Shown here one piece after another: positions 54,080 to 64,000 of a stretch of DNA of 64,000 bases. Each line of letters opens with the position of its first letter. Position 1 is the stretch's first letter. The translations under genes were made by a program, and so were the position numbers. Under the pieces are notes generated by a model, which saw nothing but the letters and a program-made list of their open reading frames with translations, ran no database searches and had not been told where the DNA came from. Source of the stretch: Botrytis cinerea B05.10 (taxonomy: Eukaryota > Ascomycota > Leotiomycetes > Helotiales > Sclerotiniaceae); the NCBI RefSeq assembly GCF_000143535.2, contig NC_037320.1:1426001-1490000 (forward strand), given 5' to 3'.

Positions 54080-57000
54080 GCTCATTCATAGGTCCGAGAA
54101 GCTCGTAGTAGTAATGATTGGATACGAGGTTTGGGATATGTTATGAGAATTTGTGAGTATGATACTTCACGAAATGATGATGCAATGTACGCAGTTAGAT
54201 GATGGATGATGGACTCGGCTTTTTTTCCCCTCACTTTCTTTCTATTTTTTATTTCTGATGCACACATTACGTGTTATATTATTTTGACTTCTAGCGAGGG
54301 GATGGAGAAGAGGAAGGGTGGTTCTAGGGTTTTTCTAGCCAGCGAGAGCGTTATGAGGATGGGTGGTTTTGTGTTATACCTTTTTGATCAATGAGCTTAC
54401 TGGGTTCTTTTGATGTTTTTAGTTGATGTTGCAAATTGGAGGGGCTACGAGGAGAGCAATATTGGAGACGGAAGATTGAAGAACGTATGCTTGCAACCAC
54501 ATAGGCTGATATAAATATGATTTTGGTAGCGAGGAAACTAGACATATGATCTTTTTTGTTGTAAAAAAATTTCCCGTAATCGTGAACGTATTTTCATATC
54601 GAGAGCGTCAAATAAGAAATCCAGATGCACTGATAATTATCAATCTAATCTGCTTAAGTAAACAGTAAACTGTACTACATACATAAGAAGTTCTCACTCA
54701 GTAGTTTCTTTTTCTTAATGTCGTACAACAATGTTAATGAAAACTACTAGACAAAGACGGTGCATCCTCTCCTTGGATTGTCTTTGATTGTGGAAGCGAT
54801 TTTGACACCACTTCATTATCAGAAGCTGACTACTCAAATCCCTCAATTCGAATTTATATTCTCAATATTGCATATCTGTTATCTTATTATTACGAGGGGG
54901 CTCCTGACAAGCGCTCAGAAGATGAAGACCGATGAGTGTCGATTCTTAGAGTCTGTTCTTGGGTGGCTCTGCCCCTCCTACTCATTCTTCGCGTTTGCTT
55001 AGTTGTGGAGTGGTGGGTATGTATTTATGTACGTACGTATGTATGTACAACTAGAGCTCTGAGTAAACTAGAATTTCTCTCTATTTGGATTCTTGAAGGA
55101 AGAGTCAATTTTCTTTATGTTTTGTGTATGTCTATTATTATGTGTTTACAAGGGGAATCTTAATAAATGTGTAAACATCGTCGTCGCTGTCGATTCAATT
55201 TGGGTTTGAGGGTATTGTCGTTGTCGTTGTCATTGATGCTGTAGAATAAAAAACTAGCTATTGATATAAAGAATGGGGAGGAAGGGGTTGCACCTCATCA
55301 TAATCGATTCCAATTTGAGCGTACTGTCGCTGCCGCTGTCTATTTGAGTCCTATTAGAAACCAACTATAGCTAGCTGCAGATTGACTCATACCTCAGTTC
55401 TAGGTACATTGAAGAACAGTGGGAAGGGGGATTAACTCGAACTACAGGCAATCAAAAAGCATGGTAAGAAGTGACTATACTTGTTTATTTTACTATCTGA
55501 TGTTCATTTGCTTGCAACTTTCTAGAGACAAAAGTTTAGTACCTTGGTCGTCTATCATTCTGCACATCTTTCGGCCTTTGAGCGTTATCATGTTGGCCAA
55601 TTTGAGACACCTAGAGCGATCTGTGGATGTATGTTTTGGTTCACCCGTTCAGAAGGAACTGATGGAATCTTGTCAAGAGATGTATAATGTTGATTTAAAA
55701 GCCTGTTGGTGGGATATCTCCCATTCATAACAGCTACCAGTGTACAACAATAAAGCAGTCCCAAGCACAGCACATGCAACTGTTAGAAAATAATGAGCCA
55801 ATCACACCATAAACCCTCTAAAATTTAGCCAGTTATAAGTGTAATGTAATCTTATGATAGCTCGCACCTTCTATATGTCTATCAGACAAGTCTATCTTTG
55901 ATCTAGTTCTATCATCAAGAACTACTCTGCTACTGCTATTCAGCGTGCACTTTTCAACAGCAACATAGTCTCTCTCCGTTAGCCCACTTCTAACAAAGAC
56001 TTCCTTCCATACTATCTCCTAATCGTAGATAGCCCCATTTTCCTTCCGCTCCTCCCTCCTCCACCACAAAAACAAGCCACCAGTCTCTCAGCACGCCCTA
56101 TAGAAACTGAACACTTCTAAATAGTTCTGTTCGCGAGCACGCAACATACTACGTCACTAATCCGTCTATATACGCGCTAGATATCCTTGCGTAAATTACC
56201 ATGATGCGGCATGTGGTAAAAGTATTAGTAACCAAGACGATTAGATGGGATTCAAGATCTCCAGCAGATTTTGCAACAGATGTTATTGGTTTTGGTCTAG
56301 ACGGTTGGTTGGCATACGGTCAGGGGGCCCTATTTAGCAATATGAAAAAAACAAAAAAAACAAAACTGTAGGAATTCGAGACGAGGAGACTATGCTTGAT
56401 TGAGAAAAGAAGAGGTGGGAATACGAATAAGAGCACCACAGCATGTAAATTGAATAGGTATCTAACATAGCACTTAGAAACCATCAGAGCAAGGAATTCC
56501 ATTTAAGCGAGCTAAATCTGAGCACAGTACAAGAAATTCCTCGACCAGCCAAATTACATACTTAACCATCCATAAACGCGTCTTAAATAGAAAAATCGAT
56601 GTAAAAATTTCAAAATAATCAAATATCCTTTTATCCAAAGATCGGCATTCAAAAATCAGCTAAACCAGGCTCATCAAGGACGACACCGAAGTTTTCAGCA
56701 GCACATTCTGCTCAGCCTCTTATTAATGTAATACCCAGCAACATGAGTACTGCAATATATGCACCTATCTCTTTTGCTAGTCAGAACTTTAGCTGACAAG
56801 AAATCTAGGTCGTAACACCCGAGGGGGAAGATACGCATATCCGTAGCATTAGCCATCCATGCATCACATGAGAAGAATCCATCACGAACATGTTCTACTC
56901 TATCAACCTAGAAAACTTTCCTAACCCCACTCAAAGTCACTCAATTTCACATTCACACAACTCATTAGGAACTGACCACATAATTTATTTGTTGATATTA

Positions 57001-57519
57001 TTCATCTCATTTGTTTTCTGTCTGTTTGTATGCATGACCAACCACTCATCCCATACGAGAAGACGTAAAAACGGACCTAATCTCTGTCCGTCATGAGGCA
57101 GTCAAGTGAAGAAAGCAGTTCTTACCAAGGTAACACCCACCGCTCAGCTCTGAAGCCAGCCATGAAACCATAGTGCAGCAGGCGCTCAGGGTATTAAAAG
57201 AGATCTTTTACAAGACATACTATGATGTATGCAAACAATCAGTCAATCCATAAAACAAGGTATCCCGTGTGAAGACTCAGGATAACAGGTATAAAAATCA
57301 TACTGTTGATATGATATGATATGATAAGCCTGCCACCCCTTTCACAAATCAACCAACCAACCAAATATCACTCGCTGCGTGTCATGCCATGCCTGTTTTC
57401 GCTTTCCAATCCATCAAATAGATTGAGAGATAGATGAGACACCCATTAGCGTGAAAATAGCCATGCCACGATGTCTATATCAAAATCTTTAGTGTTCCAT
57501 CCTATATGGCCCCTAACCA
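54080..57519. other. Intergenic between convergent F-BAR and DUF7918 genes (3.4 kb)
   Basis: No gene is supported. An open frame at 55419-55730 (+) has no domain. A diverged tandem duplication lies at 55187-55380, a GTAT/GTAC repeat near 55025-55050 and an ATATG repeat near 57307-57325. Confidence 0.5.
55187..55380. repeat. Diverged tandem duplication with GTCGTT/GTCGCT triplets
   Basis: A segment TCGATTCAATTTG...TGTCGTTGTCGTTGTC (from about 55190) recurs as TCGATTCCAATTTG...TGTCGCTGCCGCTGTC (from about 55304). Each is followed by an AAC-TAGCTA-like stretch. Similarity is partial, judged by eye. Confidence 0.5.
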
Positions 57520-59365
57520 TCATAACTCTTCTTCGTCGACATCTTTCATTGCTGGCTCTGGGAGGGGAGTCTGCGCAGCTTCGGCTGCTGCTACAATGCC
57601 AAGATTATTTGAAAATCCTGCTATTCGTTTGCCCAGAGACTCGTCACCGAGGAGGCTGGCTCTGTGCTTCTTCATAGGACTACCAACAAAGTTGTCGTCT
57701 GCAAGACTCTTCCCGAATACATTGTTTGGTAAAGTTAAACTGTTGTTGTCTCCATCCGTAGCGGGAGTAGCATTGCCAGATGTATTGCTGGCTGAGTTAG
57801 GAGATCTGCCCAAGTTGTTGTTCAAATTTCCAGCGGAATATTGGCGTTTTAACTGCAATCAATATTAGCATATACTCCTGCAAATACAACGTTATAATCG
57901 TACCTTGATTCGTCCAACCCCATCCGCTAGTTCTCCTTGGAACTTTGCATCTTCTGTACTCAAAGTCTTATTTGGATCATCCTTATCATCCACTTCTTCC
58001 ATCTTTACTCCGTTATCATCATCATCGTCATCATCGCTGTCTTCCATCATGCCGGCATTTCCATTACTCTTCTTTTTAGATTTGCTGCGCTTTGCGGAGG
58101 TGTCGTTATCTCTGAAGGCGGAAAATCCAACAGTTCCAGTATTACTCAATTTGTTAATATTTCCGAAGTCGAACTGTGTTGACCTTCGTTTCGCAGCACT
58201 ACTGTTTATCTTTTCCTGCTTTGAATTTGGCAGAATGCCCATCTTTTGCAATTGACCTATGATGACAAGTTAGAGAATGGTATTTTGATAGAAAACAAAC
58301 ATAAAGCTTACGTTGACCTCGATAGAAGAATGTAAAGACCGCGAAAGGCTTATCAGGCCCATCTATTCCAGTGACAGTTTGTGTGCTAATAGATTTTGGA
58401 TCCAAAGTCTTGGGCTTTGCAAAACTTGTGGTGTGATCAACATCTCCCTCCCCTCCTTCTCCGTTGCCTTTCTCTCCTTCCTCATCATCGTCGTGAGCAT
58501 CAAATTGTGGAGAGTATTCGCCGCGTTTGATCTCTCCAGATGCGAGTACCCGAAACATAGCAACCTTGATTTGTCCTGCAGCTTCCGGTAGAGCATCATC
58601 ATCGTCCGAGTCTGAGCTGAAACTTTCGTCATCTGAAACGGTCTCGACCGGCGATTGGTCATCTGCCCCGTATCGTAGAACCTCTCGTGCTGTGGATCTT
58701 TTTCTTGGTGTCATCATGTCTGCGAGTTCATCATCACTGCCAATTTCCTCCTTTCTGCGCCTACGACGCTTCTCGAACTTTTGTCGACGCTTTTCGATTC
58801 TTGCAGCAGCATCTTGTCCGTCAAGATCAAGTCCGTTCAACCATCGCTCTAGGCCAACCTCGCGGAACAAGAACTCTCGCTCAGCCAACCCTCCTCCTTC
58901 AGAATCCGGAACCTGAACCCATCGAGAATTTACCCATGTCTCTTCGCTTGGTCGTAGAAGAGTGGCCACTTCTTCCTTTGGTCTGCCATCGAAATAAATA
59001 TATGCAGCGATTGTTTCATTTTCTGACTTGGTGATTGGTATATATGGGCCGACATGACCAGCGAAATTGGTTTTCTCTCCAAAGCCAGGCAAACCAGTGA
59101 CAGTTTGAGGCTGAGGATAAGGGTTCGCGGGCGTTGCTTTCGGTGTACTGTAAGGGATAGGAAGACCTGGAGTTAACAGCGTAATTGAGATAGCAAACTT
59201 TGCGGCTTCAGGTTTATTGGTGGTCGAATCGCGGGGGATTTTGGGTTGAGGGACGGGGATGTAAGTGTTAATACGACTGAATCTTGATTGTCGAGTTACG
59301 CCATATTCAGGGAGCGGTGATCCTTCAGCATGGACACTGACAGCAATACCTTTGAAGCAAGGCAT
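57520..59365 (-). CDS. DUF7918-type fungal protein, probably nuclear
   Basis: Exons 58312-59365, 57904-58256 and 57520-57852 give 579 residues, starting MPCFKGIAVSVHAEG. The N-terminal folded domain (about 1-190) has SPLPEYGVTRQSRFSRINTY, IPVPQPKIPRDS and FAGHVGPYIPITKSENETIA-type strands, FDGRPKEEVATLLRPSEETW and AEREFLFREVGLE. This resembles the fungal DUF7918 domain as I recall it; the exact name is from memory. A strongly basic cluster (about 210-225, EKRRQKFEKRRRRRKEE) suits nuclear import. Then come an acidic Ser/Asp run (about 255-275), a short conserved block FTFFYRGQRQLQKMGILP spanning the first splice, a second acidic run and a Ser/Asn-rich tail ending DVDEEEL. Function is unknown. 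Confidence 0.78.
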
Positions 59366-61195
59366 TTTACCTCACCGATACAATATGGCAGACGAAGCCG
59401 CACCGCCTAATGTGTAGAACTTATAAGTATTGTAATTTGTATTTGTATTTGTATTTGTGTTTGTGTTGAACGTGGGGGATGGTTTAAAGTTGAAGAGGCC
59501 GAGCTTTTGAAAAGCTCCGTCCGATTGTGAGTGATAATAAGGATGGGATGAGGAGGCTGCAGGTATGGATATGGAAATCGATGGGTGCCTCTTTAGCGTA
59601 CCTTGTTACTGAAAGCCTTGTGCGCTCGTTGCGTTCGTCTGACTGTCCTGGATGGAATGGGGAGGACGAGCAAGCAAAGGCCAATCGTTGTCGTAGCTGT
59701 CGTTGGCCTAGAAACTCCTTGACTCTTCCTCGAGTTGCAACTTGGTGCGATTGTATGGATGCCTTTGAAGGGTGTGAGTTTGCGTTTGCGTTTGCGTTTG
59801 AGTTTGAATATGCGTGTGGGAAGGTGGGAGGTAGGTTGGATTTCATGTACGACCAATCCCAGGCACAAGAGATTCCAGATCAGAAAACAATGAATTCCTC
59901 ACGTTTCGCTAGGCTGAAGAACAACTGCACAGTGCAGACCAACAACAAGTCCGCCAGTGGTCAAGAGGACTTGTCGAGGAAAAAGAAGAGGGGCATAAAT
60001 ATGACTTTTACCAACAATACCATGTAAAATCAAAGTCACAAGCGGTCGTCACGAAAGTATTGATGTGTTGGAGGGCGCAGGAGGGAAGACAATACTAAAT
60101 CACACCGCTTCATCATTTTGGACATGGAAGAATCTTCAAACGGAATATTGTTTCTCAAAGGCGGCCTGGCTGTGGTCATAGTGAATCACTTCAATTCAAT
60201 TCAAATCCCGTGAACGTGCATTCTGGTGGGAGTATCCCGAGGTTCTTGCAGATAAAACTTGAGGTAAAAGATTTATTATTACTATGTGTAAAATAGGAAA
60301 GACTGAAGGATTCCGTGAGAAATCCTACAATGAATATAATCGTCTTGGTGTCTCGCCCCGGCGATGGATTCAACATCATCAACGAGGTGTTCACATCTAC
60401 TATGACCCCGCGTCGGTATACCATGGCTTGCTGGAACGAGCCCAACGCATATGCTGCAATGTGCGACAGTCTGGATTATTTTCAATGTTGAAGTTTCTGC
60501 AAGTCTTGATCATTGTTAGCTGGATCCTTGTAGAGATTTCGGCAAAGAGAATGATGAAATGCATTTGATAGATAGAGTCAGACTGTTGAGCTTGATATAT
60601 TGATTGAATCGACATGGTTATTCAGAAGGCCGTTCTTAATGGAAGGTTTTGTCATCATACAAAAAATGCTAGGAAGTGTGCGCGTGCGATAAAGCGAAAG
60701 AAAGCCATAAACATACCATGAGGGTTAAATGCTGCTGAGAGCGGCTGCGGTAAGTAATTAGATCAATTTGAAAAGATAGAATATCAACATTAAATTGAGG
60801 TCAGATCCGTATCTGCATCCATATCCATATCAATGTCAATCAGAGAATGCTCCAGAAATGAAGGACTCTGCGTGTGTATGTGTATTGTGTGGATGGGGTG
60901 AAGAAGATTATGCAAGTAAGATGGTTGGAAAGAAAAAGCTTCGAATGGATTTATTAAAGGGAAGGGAAGGAATAAATTTTCGAGCTATTTGCCGACGTGA
61001 CTAAGCTAAATTAGGCAAAGCGCATTACAGCCCAATTGCGGTGACTACTCTACCAGTGAAGTGTCTGTCAGGTATGCAAAATCACCCGTGGAAACCCCTC
61101 TATAATTTCCCCTCCAAAATAATAAGCAAACCAACATCACAAAATATCCTTTCTAAATAACTTATCCCAAGAAAGCCTCATAAACTTAGAGCAAG
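59366..61195. promoter_or_regulatory. Divergent region between DUF7918 gene and NTF2 (1.8 kb)
   Basis: No gene is supported. TTTGTA repeats (about 59435-59465) and GTTTGC repeats (about 59775-59805) occur; the latter create a false Asn-Ala-rich open frame on the minus strand (59484-59846). Open frames near 60191-60568 have no domain. A CATATC-type repeat lies near 60815-60835. Confidence 0.5.
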
Positions 61196-62010
61196 ATGGC
61201 CGGTAAGTTAATTACTTCATACTTCGAATATCTCACAGACACGGACGATACGCTCAGATTTTACTTATTTGTCGCTTTATCTACCTAATCCATAATTCGA
61301 GGCTAACTTCCATTCTATAGACTTCATAAATGTCGCAAGTAAGTTTATGGCATATTCCATCGCAGCTGAAGAAGGGCAGCCAGCATCGAATCTTCCCGAA
61401 ATCTACATGCGATGATGCATGGCTGTTGGAAACTTCTCGCAGCAGCACGCTGACAAGGCCAACCATTGATAGAGCAATTCACCGAATTCTACTACAACCA
61501 GTTCGATGCGGACAGAAAGCAGCTGGCTCCTCTTTACGTCAGTGCCAACATTGCCCCGAAAAGATTTCTTACTAATAAGCTTTCAGCGTGAGAATTCCAT
61601 GTTGACTTTCGAGTCCGCTTCCGTCCTTGGAGCCGGTGCCATCGTAGAGAAACTTGGAGTACGTTCCATTCCCTTCTCATGCAGATCAATACTAAACTAA
61701 CCTGGTACAGTCTCTTCCTTTCGAGAAGGTCAAGCACCAAGTCTCAACCCTCGATGCGCAACCATCCGGAGAGCACGGTGGAATTTTGATTTTGATTACC
61801 GGAGCCTTGTTGGTAAGTCGAAACTTTGATAAGCTGCGCGCAAATACAAGTCATTGCAGTGGCGTGGTTCATATTAGACGCTGACACAAGATCTCCCAGG
61901 TCGATGAGGAGCAAAGACCTATGAACTACAGCCAAGCTTTCCAACTTATGCCAGATGGAGCTGGAAGCTATTTCATTTTCAACGACGTCTTCAAGTTGGT
62001 TTTCGGATAA
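61196..62010 (+). CDS. NTF2: Nuclear transport factor 2
   Basis: Carries RanGDP into the nucleus and binds FG nucleoporins. Exons 61196-61202, 61321-61338, 61473-61537, 61587-61658, 61711-61812 and 61900-62010 give 124 residues, the family's usual length. The first two exons are only 7 and 18 bases long and encode MADFINVA; the rest reads KQFTEFYYNQFDADRKQLAPL, then ENSMLTFESASVLGAGAIVE, VSTLDAQPSGEHGGILILIT and DEEQRPMNYSQAFQLMPDGA, ending FIFNDVFKLVFG. The acidic Asp-Glu-Glu and the Glu of TFE match the Ran-binding face. No single long open frame covers it, so it is easily missed by simple ORF finding. Confidence 0.95.
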
Positions 62011-62795
62011 ATTATTAGCAAGGAACGTTGGGTAAATAGGAGGCTGGTGGTTGACTAGAGGAAATGTTGGTCCATTTTGCAAAACTTTATACCAGGCCTT
62101 CTATCGAGAAGCAAGGAGAGGCAACGAAGTTATCAAGTATAAAACAACATGAAAAGACACAAATCGACGATCCTCATATTTCCCCTCGATAACGTATGCA
62201 TTTGCCGATCAGAATATATGTGGAGAGATAGATATCGTAACCCTCCCCTCCATAGTGCTGCACGAGCTTCAATGCTACCTGAGTACGATGAGGTGGAAAA
62301 TCTTGAAGACAACGTATGAATGCGACATATCTTCGTGATCATTTCCTAGGCAGCTTTATTATTAAAGGTTCACATTTCCTTTAGCTAATTTTCCCATCCA
62401 AAGCAAAGGATATCTCAATAGGACTCAGCCTCATTCAATCATTTCAGCCTTTGTGTTTCTTCTTAAGGACTAGCGTCATACGCAGCTTCTCGAACTCATG
62501 GAACACGAAACAAGTACTCCGTAAACTCTCGTAGGATTCAATTTATTTTCAATTTTGAGACCCATACAACTCTATAAACCATTTCCCCATCAAAGCTCAA
62601 GCGAAATAACTCCGACATTCTCTTACGAGTTTCCTGTATTTTGAAACGATTTATGTGTTCGCAAAGAAGCAAAAACAAACATTGAAGAACTCGCGAACTA
62701 TTGTCGGCTCTCCACACCAACTTGAACTTCACCCATACATACCCAAACATCGACCCATTCAAACAATCATCAACCAACCCTCGAACAAAGCAATC
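62011..62795. other. Intergenic between NTF2 and TVP18
   Basis: No gene is seen; 3' UTR of NTF2 and promoter of TVP18. Confidence 0.5.
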
Positions 62796-63543
62796 ATGAC
62801 TATCGCAGAGGAGTTCGCAACGCGCAATTTCAGTATGCATTCCTTCCCTGGAGCTCGTACAACTTTAGCTAATTGCGCTTCTAGGTATTTATGGCCAATG
62901 GTAAGAACATGCGACTCTTCCGAGCTCTCCATCGATCCCACTCGAGCCATTGCATCATGAAGCGTTATCAAGTATGCATGTCAAATATTGACGCAGCACA
63001 TGCTCTTCTTCCTCGGATGTGCTGGAAGTCAGATAATGAACATTTGAGGATTGTGGAACAAAGTTTTGAATTGGGTCTGACAGAATGATACAGGACTGGA
63101 GTTGTGTGCATACTTCTATGCTTTGCCCTAGGGATTGCGAACCTCTTCCATGTAAGCTTGCTTATCATCTTTAGTGCGCTATGCCTGTGAGTTTCAACTG
63201 CCCTATCTACTTGCTGTGTCAAAATTGACAGTTTTATTCTAGTGTGAGCTCTTTCCTCATCATCTTCATTGAGATTCCATTACTCCTTCGAATTTGCCCC
63301 ACATCTTCGACCTTCGACACCTTCATGCGCCGATTCACAACTAATTACATGCGCGCTGCTATCTACATGGGTATGGCTATTGTTCAATGGCTCAGCATCA
63401 TTATCGATGCATCAAGTCTCATCGCTGCCGCTGTCCTTCTCACCATCGCAGCGGGTTTCTACGCATTGGCTGGTCTCAAAGGACAAGGATTTGTGGGAAG
63501 CAAAACACTTGGTGGTCAAGGTGTCGCGCAAATGATCCTATAA
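62796..63543 (+). CDS. TVP18: Golgi membrane protein TVP18
   Basis: Late-Golgi vesicle protein of the Tvp18/CG5916-type family, linked to vesicle trafficking. Exons 62796-62832, 62885-62900, 63094-63186 and 63243-63543 give 148 residues. The second exon is 16 bases and the following intron is 193 bases, the longest in the window. The protein starts MTIAEEFATRNFSIYGQWTG and has four hydrophobic segments: VVCILLCFALGIANLF, LLIIFSALCLVSSFLIIFIE, a third around AAIYMGMAIVQWLSIIID, and ASSLIAAAVLLTIAAGFYAL. Conserved stretches are EIPLLLRICPTSSTFD and the end GLKGQGFVGSKTLGGQGVAQ, both hallmarks of TVP18. Confidence 0.93.
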
Positions 63544-64000
63544 ATTCGGAACGTCGGTAAAGGGAAGATGTGAATGTGAACAAGTGGTTCAAACTTGAGT
63601 GAGAGGGTGAGGCTTGGTTCATGGGAACAGGGGGTGAAGCGCAACTTTGGGGTTGATTTACGAAACAGAAAATGGGAGAGCATGTGGGTTTGGTGCAAGG
63701 CGTCAAGGGTATGGCAGCTCATTGAGCATGGCTGTTTGTTTTGATGTTTATTTGTTTTTTCAGCCCAGAAAATCGGGAGTTTCTTGAGGCTTCAGATTCC
63801 CTCCTCTCTTGCGGGTGTACTTTTATACCTTCCAATTCTGATTTTCAAGACCGAAGCATCTCAGTGTATCTGGGTTGCATCTTGTTCGTATATGTGTTTT
63901 TTTTTTCTTCTTCTCTTTCTCGGGGAGTTAGGTCAAGAGATGATTAGGTATGGAATTCAATGGAAAATGAGTTATGAGGCCTTTCTATGGACTTGCATTG
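63544..64000. other. 3' flank of TVP18
   Basis: Likely TVP18 3' UTR and the start of the next intergenic region. A T-rich tract lies near 63893-63907. No further gene is visible before the window ends. Confidence 0.5.

Noticed and set aside
55419..55730. 103-residue open frame on the + strand
   Set aside because: No recognisable motif and no exon partners; lies in a long convergent intergenic gap.
59484..59846. 120-residue minus-strand open frame with an Asn-Ala run
   Set aside because: The run is just the GTTTGC repeat read in reverse; the frame lies in the upstream region of the DUF7918 gene.

Overview
This is a stretch of nuclear genome from a filamentous ascomycete. The genes are split by many short introns (about 37-190 bases; GT...AG with CTAAC/CTAAT-like branch points), untranslated regions are long, and several protein families are typical of Pezizomycotina (DUF3824, DUF7918, chloroperoxidase-like secreted peroxidase, omega-type GST). 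Overall style and protein similarity recalled from memory suggest Leotiomycetes (Botrytis/Sclerotinia-like), but that is an inference. No transposase, reverse transcriptase, rRNA, tRNA, CRISPR array or viral gene was recognised.

Layout. 1-2506 (+) is the 3' part of the Mediator subunit MED16. 3202-4270 (-) is a glutathione S-transferase and 4330-5685 (-) a conserved protein of unknown function. 6192-8195 (-) is a ferric reductase. A 5.5-kb gene-free stretch follows, then NPR3 of the SEACIT/GATOR1 complex at 13706-15996 (-). A second 5.6-kb gene-free stretch is rich in simple repeats and precedes a DUF3824 Gly-zipper/RS protein (21599-23905, -). A third gene-free stretch (23.9-29.3 kb) carries a repeated TTTTGTTGCACATC motif. 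Next come a small membrane protein (29311-30149, -), a GFA/CENP-V-fold protein (31327-31940, -), COX19 (32216-32834, +), a basic unknown protein (33996-34715, -), an IMPACT-family protein (36158-37660, -), seipin (38239-39511, +), a heme-thiolate peroxidase (40087-40995, -), NOT1 of CCR4-NOT (41934-48697, -), an F-BAR/SH3 cytokinesis protein (50592-54079, +), a DUF7918 protein (57520-59365, -), NTF2 (61196-62010, +) and TVP18 (62796-63543, +).

How they fit together. Most genes are housekeeping genes for transcription and mRNA turnover (MED16, NOT1), nutrient signalling (NPR3, IMPACT family), nuclear transport (NTF2), mitochondrial assembly (COX19), lipid droplets and Golgi (seipin, TVP18), cytokinesis (F-BAR/SH3) and redox or metal chemistry (GST, ferric reductase, peroxidase). 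They do not form a metabolic cluster. I found no convincing new multi-gene system. The most unusual signals are non-coding: the repeated 14-16-base motif at 24.2-28.8 kb, the G-poor simple-sequence block at 19.8-20.7 kb, and three gene deserts of more than 5 kb in an otherwise compact genome.

Exon coordinates were spliced by hand from splice-site consensus, reading frame and family resemblance. All exon lengths were checked for frame consistency, but no RNA evidence was available.
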